Shown: piece after piece, positions 12,101-22,400 of the stretch | Position numbering within the stretch: the stretch's first letter is position 1 | Layout: each line of letters opens with the position of its first letter | Assembly (NCBI GenBank): GCA_013399305.1 | Contig: VXAI01000091.1 | Coordinates: forward strand, 3,145,454-3,209,453 | From: Rostratula benghalensis | Lineage: Eukaryota > Chordata > Aves > Charadriiformes > Rostratulidae | Reading direction: 5' to 3' | Length of the DNA stretch: 64,000 nt | Translations under genes and position numbers: made by a program | Notes under the pieces: model-generated | What the model was told of the DNA's origin: nothing | Seen by the model: the letters and a program-made list of their open reading frames with translations, nothing else | The model's database searches: none

Positions 12101-12780
12101 TAGTTGGCCAGGTAATTAGGGACAGGCATGTAGAGACAGAGGTGCTGTGACTCAGTCGAGACCCTGTCCCTCTTCACCCTTCTAGCCCTTCCCCCTGTGG
12201 AGGTCCCTCAGTCCTGCCCCAGTGGTGCCACTGTTATCCTGATACCCTCTCACACGGCTCCACCATTCACAGATGCACTGTCAAAGTCTGCTGCTCAAAG
12301 CATGGCCTTTCCTCGGGAGCAGCCCCAGGCTGCATGGAGGGTCTGCGGTCTCAGAAAGTCTTTATGGGATGCTGCAATGAGTGTGATCTCAAATCCCATT
12401 CATAAAGGGCAGTGAGCCAGAACATCATGTAATGGTGCTATGTAGCTGCACTGGTGTAAGTGGCCTGCTGCCACCCCCAAGACATCACATCAAAGCAGTA
12501 AGGTGCATGATGGATTGGCTCCACCTTGCAGCTTTCTGCTCCTCCCTACATCCAAGCCACCAGTACCTCAATTTCTTTGTCAGATGTTTCAATCTTGAAG
12601 GGACGGATACTCTCATCTTCTTTCCCTTTTAGGGGTCTTTCACCTGAGCCCCACCATCCATCACCCATTTCTATAGTCTTGATCTTGTGTCTAGACCTCA
12701 GCCAGAAAACCAGGATCCCTCCAACCCCCAGGGCAGCTGCAGGGACCAGGACTGCATTCTTCTGAGAATACTCAAAAGAC
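2959..12780 (-). CDS. EPHX1: Microsomal epoxide hydrolase (EPHX1 family), eight coding exons
   Basis: Family role: an ER-membrane alpha/beta hydrolase that opens epoxides to trans-diols by an Asp-ester mechanism, detoxifying arene and alkene oxides. The coding exons in transcript order are 12567-12780, 11639-11819, 10640-10870, 10122-10251, 6698-6912, 4552-4660, 4116-4241 and 2959-3160. All introns are GT-AG and every phase joins. The joined exons give about 468 residues from the first acceptor, against 455 in human EPHX1. Motifs in order: a hydrophobic N-terminal anchor followed by DGWWG, the domain with [10 protein letters not shown], the oxyanion motif HGWPGS, the nucleophile motif GGDWGS (Asp codon 10166-10168), the tyrosine motifs SGYLHIQ and RYYKENF, the Glu of FPQELLHTP (3115-3117), and the His of [11 protein letters not shown] (3034-3036). 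No stop or frameshift was seen. The start codon is not settled: an in-frame ATG at 12804-12806 would require no splice at 12780. The sequence cannot tell whether this is the orthologue or a paralogue of mammalian EPHX1. Confidence 0.93.
4116..4241 (-). CDS. EPHX1: Epoxide hydrolase coding exon 7
   Basis: The exon is bounded by CTCAACAG|CAAATA and GCCAG|GTAACG on the minus strand and is 126 nt long. It encodes [18 protein letters not shown] and then RYYKENF, the segment with the second conserved active-site tyrosine. The split codons on both sides complete to Ser and Arg. Confidence 0.92.
4552..4660 (-). CDS. EPHX1: Epoxide hydrolase coding exon 6
   Basis: A 109-nt exon between GAATTAG|GTTGTG and GGAAAG|GTAAGA. 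It encodes [19 protein letters not shown], a highly conserved EPHX1 stretch. The Gly codon is split with exon 5. Confidence 0.92.
4661..6697 (-). other. EPHX1: Epoxide hydrolase intron 5
   Basis: About 2.0 kb of AT-rich intron. It contains a T-run near 6546-6560 and no recognisable repeat or second gene. Plus-strand open frames here (for example 6269-6535) are Phe/Leu-rich chance frames. Confidence 0.7.
6698..6912 (-). CDS. EPHX1: Epoxide hydrolase coding exon 5
   Basis: A 215-nt exon between AATTTTAG|ATCTGT and CTGCAG|GTAATG. It encodes VKGLHLNV, the cap-domain segment [13 protein letters not shown], then [15 protein letters not shown]. The Tyr of SGYLHIQ corresponds to a proton-donating active-site tyrosine of the family. 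Confidence 0.93.
7436..9660 (-). mobile_element. CR1 LINE, internally deleted, inactive
   Basis: A CR1 retrotransposon on the minus strand inside an epoxide hydrolase intron. The 3' tail is at 7436-7500 (CATAGAATCATACTGG on the plus strand). The reverse-transcriptase part spans about 7940-9200, with [11 protein letters not shown] and the linker [16 protein letters not shown]. The catalytic box reads FANTT near 8325-8335, where FADDT is expected, so the metal-binding aspartates are gone; several stops are also present. At about 9210-9230 the sequence jumps from the start of the RT linker to ORF1-type sequence (two CxxC pairs plus a Leu/Glu-rich coiled coil, about 9240-9420). The endonuclease and most of ORF1 are therefore missing. 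The region 9420-9660 looks like the GC-richer CR1 5' end; this outer limit is approximate. Confidence 0.9.
10122..10251 (-). CDS. EPHX1: Epoxide hydrolase coding exon 4 (nucleophile exon)
   Basis: A 130-nt exon between CCTACAG|GTTTTG and CCACA|GTGAGT. It encodes [15 protein letters not shown] and QGGDWGSR. The Asp of GGDWGS (10166-10168) is the nucleophile that forms the ester intermediate in this family. Confidence 0.94.
10640..10870 (-). CDS. EPHX1: Epoxide hydrolase coding exon 3
   Basis: A 231-nt exon between CTGGCAG|GGATTG and AGAAAG|GTAAGC. It encodes [10 protein letters not shown], then [20 protein letters not shown] (HGWPGS oxyanion motif) and [13 protein letters not shown]. This is the most conserved core of the alpha/beta hydrolase fold. 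Confidence 0.94.
11639..11819 (-). CDS. EPHX1: Epoxide hydrolase coding exon 2
   Basis: A 181-nt exon between TCTGCAG|GACCTG and TTGAAG|GTGAGG. It encodes [50 protein letters not shown] and then IEG, matching the N-terminal EPHX domain of the family. Confidence 0.93.
12567..12780 (-). CDS. EPHX1: Epoxide hydrolase coding exon 1 (membrane anchor; start uncertain)
   Basis: The exon encodes a hydrophobic segment ([19 protein letters not shown]) followed by basic RSRHK, then DGWWGSG and [13 protein letters not shown], and ends at ATTGAG|GTACTG. The layout matches the single N-terminal ER anchor of EPHX1. A good acceptor (TTATTCCTCCTCAG) lies just upstream, but no in-frame ATG occurs between it and the anchor. 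Either the start is the ATG at 12804-12806 with no splice here, giving MYTILFLLR at the N-terminus and about 477 aa in total, or the Met is in a further upstream exon. Confidence 0.85.
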
Positions 12781-14183
12781 CTGAGGAGGAATAAAATTGT
12801 GTACATTCAATGTGGGAAAGTAACCGGAGATGGGTGAGGAGTACGGTAAACACACTTAAGTGACTCACACACGGGGTGTGGAAAACACATCTATCATACT
12901 AATTGTTCTTTGGTCTTATGTGTTCAAAAGCAGAACATCTCCACTTAGGAAATGTAGGCCTGTGATGTACCCAGGAGCACCTTATTGAATGTGCCCAAGA
13001 TTCCTGCCCTGCTGTTGAAGAAGATCAAAGCACAGTGAAAGCTGTGCCTGCTTGAATCCTTGAAATGCAGGTGAGAATAGGAAGTCTGAGCTCCTGCCCT
13101 CTCATTCTCTTGCTAACAAGGACACTTTTGCTAATAAGGGCTCTGTCTCGCTCTGCAGTGCCTGTGTCCCCTGCTTGCTTACATCTGCCCGGCTGCTGCT
13201 TTGGAGATTCCCTGATCCATGAGGGAATTTGAGATTAAATTCGTTCTTTGCCTTTCATTTGTGGTTTTGTGGTTGTTCCTGTATCGGCTCACACATTCAA
13301 CAACAGAAGTGTGAAGGATAAAGGGACTATACTGAGGCTTGTATTCCCATCAGTTGGGCCTGAGCAGTAACAAATACCTACAAATCCCATGGAGTTAGCA
13401 GGGGCTGGGCTTTTTTGTTATTTTTTAAGATCACAGACAAGATTTGGGGCAGGCTTACATCTACTAGTGCTTCTTAGGGACATCAAGTCCTTGCTGATCA
13501 GGACTTGCTGATCACAAGGCTTCCTCGTCCCTCTCCTTGTGAACCAGGGTGCCCTAGGGAACAAGGGATCAATAGGATATTGGCCAGTCTATTTTAAGGC
13601 AGGTGCTGGAGTGAATGGGATAGTAGTGGTTGGACTCCTCCAGGAATAAAAACCACAGAGACAGGATGGGCTGAGGAGCAGAGAAAAGGGTCTTTGGCTG
13701 TTGGAGAGAGCTGGGTGTGCTGGATGTGCCCCTCTTGTCAGTGCTTTATACAGAACTCCCCTACAGATCTTTAGGGCAACACTGGCTCTTCACCATAGCT
13801 TTCCATGGGTAAGGGTCTCAGCTTGCCTGTCTGGCACTCCTGTTTCTGTTCTAAGCAGCAAGGTTTCATGCTCTTTTGGGGCGTGGAAGCTAAGTCATCA
13901 GAGTTGGATTTAACAGACATATGCAGCATATTTCAAAACCTTTCAAACACTTGCACAATCATCCTAAATGTAGTGTACCTTCATCCCTCTGACCCATGCC
14001 TCAAGCCCTCCAGCTTCCCTTGGGTATTAGTGAGGTGGCTGGGGCTTTTGCAGGGGGCTGCAAGGTGACTGTGATTGAAGATTTTGTTGTTGTCATACAG
14101 GGTAACAAAAAGACTACACTGTGCCCCAACTCATGCGCTAATAAAAAGTGAAGGCCTCAGCACAGAGCAGCTATTGCACTCAC
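12781..14183 (-). other. EPHX1: 5' region or first intron of the epoxide hydrolase gene
   Basis: No coding exon is supported here. The stretch at about 12960-13310 has an A/T-poor body, an ATTAAA and a pyrimidine-rich end that faintly recall a solo LTR, but I could not define its ends (see rejected list). Confidence 0.5.
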
Positions 14184-14207
14184 CTGATCCGGGACAAGAT
14201 GGTCTCC
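14184..14207 (-). other. Candidate 24-nt 5' exon of the epoxide hydrolase gene
   Basis: On the minus strand a good polypyrimidine tract and acceptor (TTTTTCTGTTTTGTAG) is followed 24 nt later by a near-consensus donor, ATCAG|GTGAGT. Spliced to the acceptor at 12780 it would keep an open frame (ETILSRI, Arg across the junction, then SFEYSQ). It contains no ATG, so it would be either 5' UTR or need a still more upstream start exon. The support is splice signals only. Confidence 0.35.
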
Positions 14208-15734
14208 CTACAAAACAGAAAAATAACATAAAATCCTTATAGTGTTATCTGAATGGCACCAACTCTTGGGGATGGGGCAAAAAACGTCACCTGCCAGCAC
14301 CATTTACTGCCCAGCCATGGGATCACAAGCTGCTTAGCCACCCAGCAACATCGGCCGTTACTTTTCCTACTTCTTGGATGGGACAGAAGACATGGCTCAT
14401 AGCATTGTCTCTGAACAAAGAGAGAGTGTTTCTGGGCTATGTTTTAGCCAGATTATGTTGCCATAATATTCCCTCCTCCAGCACAATTTAGATAAAAGGC
14501 ACTAAACAACTGGGTAGGTGTCCTTGTGGTGTTTCATCCCACGAGAGGCTGTGTTACCTCAGGCAAAAAAATAGCCTATTGTGACTGCTACGCCATGATA
14601 GGTGTGCACAGCCTTGGCAGGGGACTTTCAAGCTCAAGGGTTGTTTTGCTGCAAGCCACATGGTACTCATCCTGCTGTGGGGCTGGCAGGAGGAGAGGCT
14701 TGTGGGACCTTTCCCTGTTCAGAGTTCAATGAGTCGCTATAACCTTCGCTACTTCAAACTACTCCTGACTGGATACCAAGCTTTTAGGTCTCATGTGTCT
14801 GCAAGAAAAAGAAAACATCCTCCTTGGTTCTCCTTCAGCCTGGTAGATTCTCTTGCAAGGAAAGCACAGGCTGAAATCTAGCAAAATTAGAAGTGACAAG
14901 AGAAAGTCTTGTTACTATGTCTTGTGGAAGGCAGCTAAGTTAGAGAGCCACTTGCTGTCATAATTACAATACCTTGAGAAAAAAAATAAAAAGGACAGGA
15001 AACTCCATGAAAAACCAAGTCTGCTAGGTGTTTACTTTTACGTAGTATCATTTCCCACTGCTACCTGTGACACAGAGCCCAATGCCTGTACTGGAGATCC
15101 CAGCAGTTGCCAAGATAATTTGTTAACAATCTCTGAGACAGCCTATGTGCGATTTTTAAGGAAGTATCTCCTTAAACCGCTCCCAGACAAAGAAAAACTG
15201 AGCTCCTAAGAGCACACAATGTCATCCTCCACCTCCCTGGAGATTGAGCAGTTTATGCAGCAGGTAATAATAGCCCCCTGCACATCCCAGAGTTTAGTGT
15301 GTCAGAGGCATGAAACCAGTTAGCATGGCAATAGCACAAACTCAGCACTGCTAACAAAGCAAGCATGTCCCAGAAGCAGTCCTCTGAGCGACACAAAGCA
15401 AGGTTCAGTCTAAAGCTCCTCTACACTCAAGCTCAGGACAATTCAGCCGCATGCTCCCACCCTCTGATGGTCTGGTGACCCTGCAGGGGCTTTCTCCCAC
15501 CCCAACCCTGGAGATTCCTGTTCCGAGTCCCTCCTCCCTGCTCCAAGATCTCACCAGGCATTTGGAAGGAAGTCCTGCCACATGTCTGCTCCTCCTCACT
15601 TGGCCGTTGCTCTTACTGAAGCAGCCCAGAAGTTTCCTCTGCTGGTTTCTCTTAGGCAATGACGCTCTCTCAGTGACAATGCGAGCTGCATCATTCATTA
15701 GTGCCACCTATTGCCCAAGTGTGCAGTTGCAAAT
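14208..15734. other. Intergenic or upstream sequence, nothing recognised
   Basis: I see no exon, repeat family or promoter signature that I can support. The open frames on both strands at 15405-15819 overlap each other and resemble no family. Confidence 0.5.
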
Positions 15735-16470
15735 TAAGTTCAAGCAAGGCAAATGCAAAGTCCTGCATGGGGAGGGAATAGCCCCGTGCACCAGCACAGG
15801 CTGGATGCCAAATGCATAGAAAGCAACTTTGCAGAGACTGACCTGAGATCCTGGGCTGAGCTTGAGTCAACAGGGTGTCCTCACAGTACAGGCCAGCTGT
15901 GTACAGGGCTATCTAGCAAGCATGTCAGCCAGCAGGCTGAGCGAAGTGACCCTTTGCTCTCTTCAGTACTTGTGAGACCATGGAGTGCCATGTTCAGTTC
16001 TGGCCTTGCTGGTAGAGAAAAGACTTGCATGAGCCCACCATTGGTGGTGTAGGGTCAGCACGCTGCCAGGGGACTGGAGTACAACATGTACAAGGAGAGA
16101 CAGAGAGACTTGGACTTGTTAAGCCTGGAGATGAGAAGGCAAAGAGTGGGGTCTTACTGCTGTCTACAGCTACTTAGGGGAGAGCATAGGAAAAATGGCC
16201 CCAGACTTATCTTGGAGGAGCAACAGTTGAAGGACAAAAGCTGGTGGATGCAAATTGCAACAAGGGAAATTCTGGTTAGATGTGTGGAGAAATTAGCTCA
16301 CCACGAATGTATTTAGACACTGGGACAGGGGCCCAGAGGAGATGTGGGATCTCCATCCTTGGAGGCATTCAAAATTTGACAGGAAAAAGACAATGATCAA
16401 CCTCACCTACCTGGATCTGCTCTGAGCAGGAGGTGTGATGACTGGCCCTTCAGGTGTCCCAACCTATGGC
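15735..16470 (+). mobile_element. Old CR1 LINE fragment
   Basis: Plus-strand remnant of the CR1 RT C-terminal region and 3' end. The frame CKVLHGEG followed by a degraded Trp-containing segment corresponds to the CR1 CKVLHLG...NPRHKY region. Later landmarks are TTCAGTTCTGG, GGACTTGTTAAGCCTGGAGA and the terminal GGTGTGATGACTGGCC-type segment. It is heavily mutated and older than the CR1 tails at 50148 and 58900. Boundaries are approximate. Confidence 0.72.
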
Positions 16471-19400
16471 TCTATTCCATGTGCACCTGTGAAATGCAGC
16501 AGCCCAAACAAAAAGGAAACATTAAGTTTTTCATTTTTCACAGAAGTCAATGCTTCTTTTAACTCAGGGAACTAGATTTCATTTACCTCATGGTTGGTAA
16601 AATCTTACTGGATAAAGGCTTCTTCCTAGATTGTTGCACAGTGTTCTTGCTGTACTTCACTGCAGGAATAGCTACATTTTACTGTTGGAGGAAATGATTC
16701 CTATCTCCATGCAATGCTCAAAGTGAAGTACCATCACCAGTGAGATCTGTGATTAGGTCTCATGCTGTTGTGACTTTATATGCAGCCAGTGTGCCATCAG
16801 AAAGAGCGATCAGGGAGAAAAGCTTGTAAATCCTTCATTTGGCCCAAGTTCAATTTATTGGTCCACCACAGCAATTAGCATAACCATTTCTGGTCCTGTC
16901 CATCTGGGGTTATGTAACTTCAAGGTTCTATTTCCCAAACAAACCAAGGTGCCTGGAGGCTTCTTGGAAGGTGATATCCCTGATTGCAAAGGGACTATAG
17001 ACACAAGACTGGAGAACTATTAGCAATTAAAGAATTACAATCCATGCGGAAGGTAGCTGAGGACTACTGTAAGGTCCCAGGCTGTGATGTCTCCAGGAGA
17101 CAAAAAAGACCTTGGGAATATCTATTTCTTACCTTGTACTGGGAAAAAACTTAAAGGCTTGCAGAGGAAGTTCCAGATCAAAGAGTTGAGTGTGAAATTA
17201 TCTATAGTAGGAATGTGGAAAAAGAGCCAGCAGAGCTAGTTAAAGCTGCAGAGGAAATATACAAGTTACTGCTCTGTCTAAAAGATCTGGGAGAAGCAGA
17301 ACAGCTTTTGCTTAAGATATAAGGGGACACACCAAGCTCATTAAGACCCTGGGACTAAAAGGCAACAAAACCCCTCTGGTAAATCTGAAAGAGCTGAGAT
17401 GCCAGGATCACATCTACTAAAATGCAGGGTATGTGCAAGAGTTTTGTTGGAGTGCTGGTGGGCAGAGATCAAAGGGTCCCAAGGAAATTCTGCCCTGGGG
17501 TGCTGCGGCAGCTTGACTGTAGAAAACACGGTTTCTTCCCCTCTCTTACAACCTCTAGTGGTCAAAATACACGGAGCTAGGCAGAAACTGCTTGCTGGAG
17601 TCAGCAAGGCTCCCTGCCACGAGATTTTGATGCGTGTCCCGTAAATGGAAAGGGGAATCCCACAAGACTGGAACTGCAAAAGTGTCTCAGGGCATCTCTC
17701 TGCACAGACACAGGATCCCTTATCCTTAATGACAGATGTCTTGGAAACATGTTTTTAAAAAGCCTCCTTTAGCGCTATTAGAAAGTTTTCTGCCTTTGTC
17801 CCACTACTGTGATTTTGGTGGTTCAGTTGCTATTCTGGCATGGGAAAAAAAAAAAAAAAGAGTGAGAATTAAATTTGTACTGTATCTAAATATTACACCT
17901 CTGTCTATACTTCCAACTGCTGCCATCCTATGGTCTCTTTACAACTGGCATCGTTTTATTAAGGGATTTAATATGTTTCTGTTGCACAAGTTGCATACTA
18001 ACAGAGAGCTTTGTTTCCTGTTTTTATCTTCCTCTCGTCACTGATCTGCAGGATCACCCCTGCAGCAACGACGGGAAATGTGCACATGGAAATGTGACAG
18101 TAATGTATTTTTTCAGCTGGTTTAGCAGCTGGATACTAACCGGAGGGGCCAAACAAAATATAACCTGACAGCCCTCCCAGGCCCATTCACTAACGCTGGC
18201 GTAGTATGACCTGCTGCTGGGGAAACCACCCAAAGGAGGAGCAGCAGTTCTGCAAATACTGGGTGCCCTCTAGTGGGAAAGAGAAGCTCAGAGTCCACGT
18301 GATAGTTTTTTTCTCCCTAGTTGGGCTTTTTTTCTTTTGCTGTTTTGGATTTTCTGTTTTTCTCATTGCCAATTATATATAATCATAATCCAAGCCTCAT
18401 AAATACTATTAACACTGAAACCTGAGACACGGGGAGGAATGCTGGTGACTTCTGGTTATGAAATGAGCTAATGAGCAGGGGTAAGAGTGGAGCACAAAAG
18501 CTTTAAACATAGCTTTTTTATAGCTTGAGGTGCTGTGGCAACTTGGAAATTATTATTATGATCTTTAGAGCCATAGCAAAGCCCTTGCTAGGATTTATGG
18601 CCCTGGCTGTAATGCACTGCCCTTCATCTTGCAGCAAGAAGGCTTTGCTGCTTAATTTTGGTTTTGCATGCACAAAATTAGATTCACTGTCTTAAGAATA
18701 TTACTACAGAACAAATGGTGCTCAGTAACAGGGGATCTTTATGAATACAGTCTCCTGACTTATACCAGTGACCAGCTCAGCTCTCTCACCTTTTTGTCTG
18801 GTCAGAGGCCTCTACCGGTGACTGCTGGCCGGAGTTGTTTGCAGAACAGGGCAAGCTGGAAGCTTCAGATCTCTCCTGTGCTCCTCCAGTTTCCCACAAT
18901 CCTGCTTGGTTCATGGTACCACTCTGTCTTTGAACTTCACCTTCTTCCTTTGCTTTTAAGGACGGTTCTTCCTTTGTTTCACTGGATCTTTGCTCCTACA
19001 GTGTAAAGATACAGAATGCTGTATTTCACTGCATGATTTCTGAAGGGGAATGATCCCCATGGTCCAAGAGGACCAAGATGGGACTGTCCATGCACACACA
19101 ACTCTTCTCACTTGGTATTGATGAAAAAAGCCCTGCCCAGAAATGGCATTGCATAGGAAAAATCGTAGATTTTACTATGTGTGACTGCATGACAGAAGTT
19201 AAGGAATAGCCTCACGCACATCAGCCTACCTGAAATGGATAAGCAAAGTTTTCACCTTCCCCGTGAGGTCTCAGGACATTCAGCTGTTTGGCGAGAGATT
19301 TGTTTTGCACCAAAGTCTACTCCAGCTGTGAATGGCAGGCTCTGTGCTCAACCTCAGTGATCATGTCCTCGGAGGAAACACTGAGCTCCTAAGCACTTCC

Positions 19401-22400
19401 AAGCTGTTAATGCCTGAATCTTATTAACAAGAGCCAGCTCAAACATCTGAGAGCAGATCGCAGCAATGCCTTGCTCCTGCCTCCACTGGCAGCCGGCCCA
19501 TGAGGTCTCTGTGCTGCTCCATGGTATCTTATATAAAACTCAGATTGCAGGAGTGATGAACAACTTGGGAGGGTGAGGGACATTCTCCCCCATCTCCTCC
19601 CTCCCCTTCACAAATACTCCTTTATTGTCTAGAAGGCCCATCATGCTTTCTGCAGTTACCTTCTCCCCATCACCTCCTCTTTTGCCTCTGTTCTGCACTG
19701 TACATTGAATAAAAGTTAGTGTTTTCCCAGCTGGAAATGGCCTCTTCTCTGCCTCTTTTATTCTCAGGAGACCTCACAAATGTTTCACTGCTACCTCCAG
19801 CAAGGACTAGCCCCTTCTGTTGCTAATTAGAGACCTAAGAGATTCCCCCCGGCACTTCCCAGTGAAACCAGGCCCACTAAATGAATGGCAGGCAACGTCT
19901 CTGGGAGTGGAGAGCAAAGTTACACAACAGCTGCTTGGAAACAGGCGGTTTGTTACGTGCGCTAGTCTTAGAGACTCAGCAACATAAAAAACAAAAGCAA
20001 CTTTCAACTCCAAAACAGTGTATTTAGGTCACTGACACCCTGAGGATAATCTTGGGGATATTGGTGATGGGAGGCAGGCAGCAGGCGCTGGGAGCCTGTG
20101 CTTAGAGCCTGGATGTGCAGAATGTGATGGTCCCTGCACGTGCACCCAGCCATGCACAGAAAGCCAGCTGCACGGGCCCTTATCTGTGGTCTGGGGTAAA
20201 AGTCCTGCTCTGCTCCACACTAGGAGTCTTAATCCCGGAGGGCTGTGTGAGAGACAGAGCCCTCTTGGGCTGGGACAGATTGTTGGTGTTTTGCTAAGTG
20301 AAAGTGGTGGAGGCTTGTGGGCTTGGCTCAGGTGCCCGGGAGCTTGGACATGAATTTCTCATACAGAAGGAAACTCCATACCATCAGTACAGATACAACT
20401 TTAAACCCTGGTCACTTATGTCCTTTACATCTTACAGTCTTAGGAGTGTGTTGTGTTATCTCCTCCAACCATTGGTCCAAGTGATGTACAATTATCACCT
20501 TGCAAAGAAATCAAGGATCATTAAAAAAAAAAAAAAAGATGCAGCCAACCAAAGACACTTGAGGAAGGGTAGATCTGTAGGACAATACAGATATAAATAT
20601 CTTATGGAAAAGAGTATCCTGGGTGATTTACCATACTGTAGTAACAGAAGCATTGATAGTGGAAACAAAGGCCTTGTCTTCAGATGAATCTTATCTGCAG
20701 ATGAATCAGTATGTGCAGGGGGTCCATACTCACTAATTTACTTAGTTTGATAAAAATATAAATCTCTGAAAAAGCAGCTATTGTATCTGGCTGAGGCAAA
20801 AAGAAACAGCAGAGAATGATTTCCATCCTTCCTAATGATTCCTTTAATGATGACCACTGCTGAGGATCCTGTAATAGTAACTTTTATCACAGGCCAGATG
20901 CAAAGTTCCTTTTCTCTATCTTAATCTTGGCAAAATCCTGGTCTTGCTTTTGGTGGGCATCAGAGCTCAGCAGCTGCAAGGGGCAGGTGCATTGCAGGAG
21001 AGGGGCAGGTTGTCTCTGTCCCATTGTTCCGTCATAGATCTGCACAGCCAATTTCCCAAAACTAGACCTTACAAAGAAGGGCTTTACAGGAAAAAGAAAC
21101 CAAAATCTAAGAATGGGTTTTGCAGAGGCATCAGCTGAGCAATCAGCACACACAGAGCTCCCATGATTGGTACAAGAGGCAGCCGAGGGGCTGCTGGAAC
21201 ATCTGAGCTCCCTTTTGTAGACCTGAAGAAACATGCAAGAGGAGACGTGTTGAGAAGTCGGTCTCATGATGTGTTCAGTTCACTGGAAATTTTGGAAAGT
21301 TTTCTGCTCTAATCTTGTGCATTATTTCCTCCCTTTTGGGGAACTGTGCTAGCTGTTTGGAAATATTTCTGTGGACTCCTTTCTGAATAATTATTTATCT
21401 TTTTTTTCCTACCGCCCATTATCAGTTGTTATGCCTACATTGTATAACAACAATAACAACAGTAATATGAAGAAACTCTTCAGGTCCAGTGCCATTAAGA
21501 AATTGAAGACTGAATCAACTAAACTTATAACATAAGGATATGATTTTCATTTTTCATTAATAACAGCTTGTCTGGAAAACTAGGGATGTTTGAGTATAAT
21601 GTAATACCAGCACCACAGACATCTCATCTAAAGAAAATAGCACTATGGACCTTAAGCCTTATAGAAGGACCCACAAACACATCTGGGAAAATAATTAGGA
21701 GTTGTATTGTAAGATACTGGTCTGAATATGGTAAACAAGACTGTATCAACAAGTCTGTAAGTATAATTTTTTTTCTCTCCTCCAGCTTTTCAGCATTCTT
21801 GGAAAGATTTATCATCTAAGCAAAATCCCAGCATACGTAACTGACTGGCCTTTCCCAAAGGTACAAAGATAAAGCCCTTTGCAAATGGCTATTAAGAAAA
21901 TTTGGCAACAAGAGCTTGCAGGATGAATCCTTGCCAAAGATTAATAAGCAGTTCTACAAGCAGTGGAACTAACAAAGCCTCATTTCCTACATGTATGTGC
22001 AAAATACAGCTACCATTTGCAAATACAAAGAATCTGTATTTTGCAAGTACAAACACAAAAACTTTATAACTAAATTGTTTTAAGAGTTTGTTTTCTATAG
22101 GTATGTTTATAAAATTCCTCTTGCACTTCTCACAACCAATCAGTTTTCATGAAACATGTAGCAGCACCTTTCAGAACTATTTTCAAAATCTCTGCTTGCT
22201 GAAGTTTTGAAGTTTTTCAAATCAACAAACAGATCAAAAAGTTACTGGGAGGACATGCTTATAGACAGACCAAGTGATTGTACAACTATTGGTTCTGCAG
22301 AAAAATAGCAACTGAAGTGAAGTTGTGAAATAAGACGTAGGAGAAAGCCTCCATTTCTTAGGAAATGTTGCATTGACAGGAGTTGCAAGGCATCCTCCGT

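Noticed and set aside
12960..13315. Possible solo LTR (starts near TGTGATG, has ATTAAA and a pyrimidine-rich tail, ends near CAACA)
   Set aside because: I found no convincing terminal inverted bases with target-site duplication, and no primer-binding site or internal viral sequence beside it.
19400..19760. LTR-like stretch with a TATATAAAA and a later AATAAAAG
   Set aside because: Both signals are common in AT-rich DNA. No LTR ends, duplication or internal retroviral sequence could be defined.
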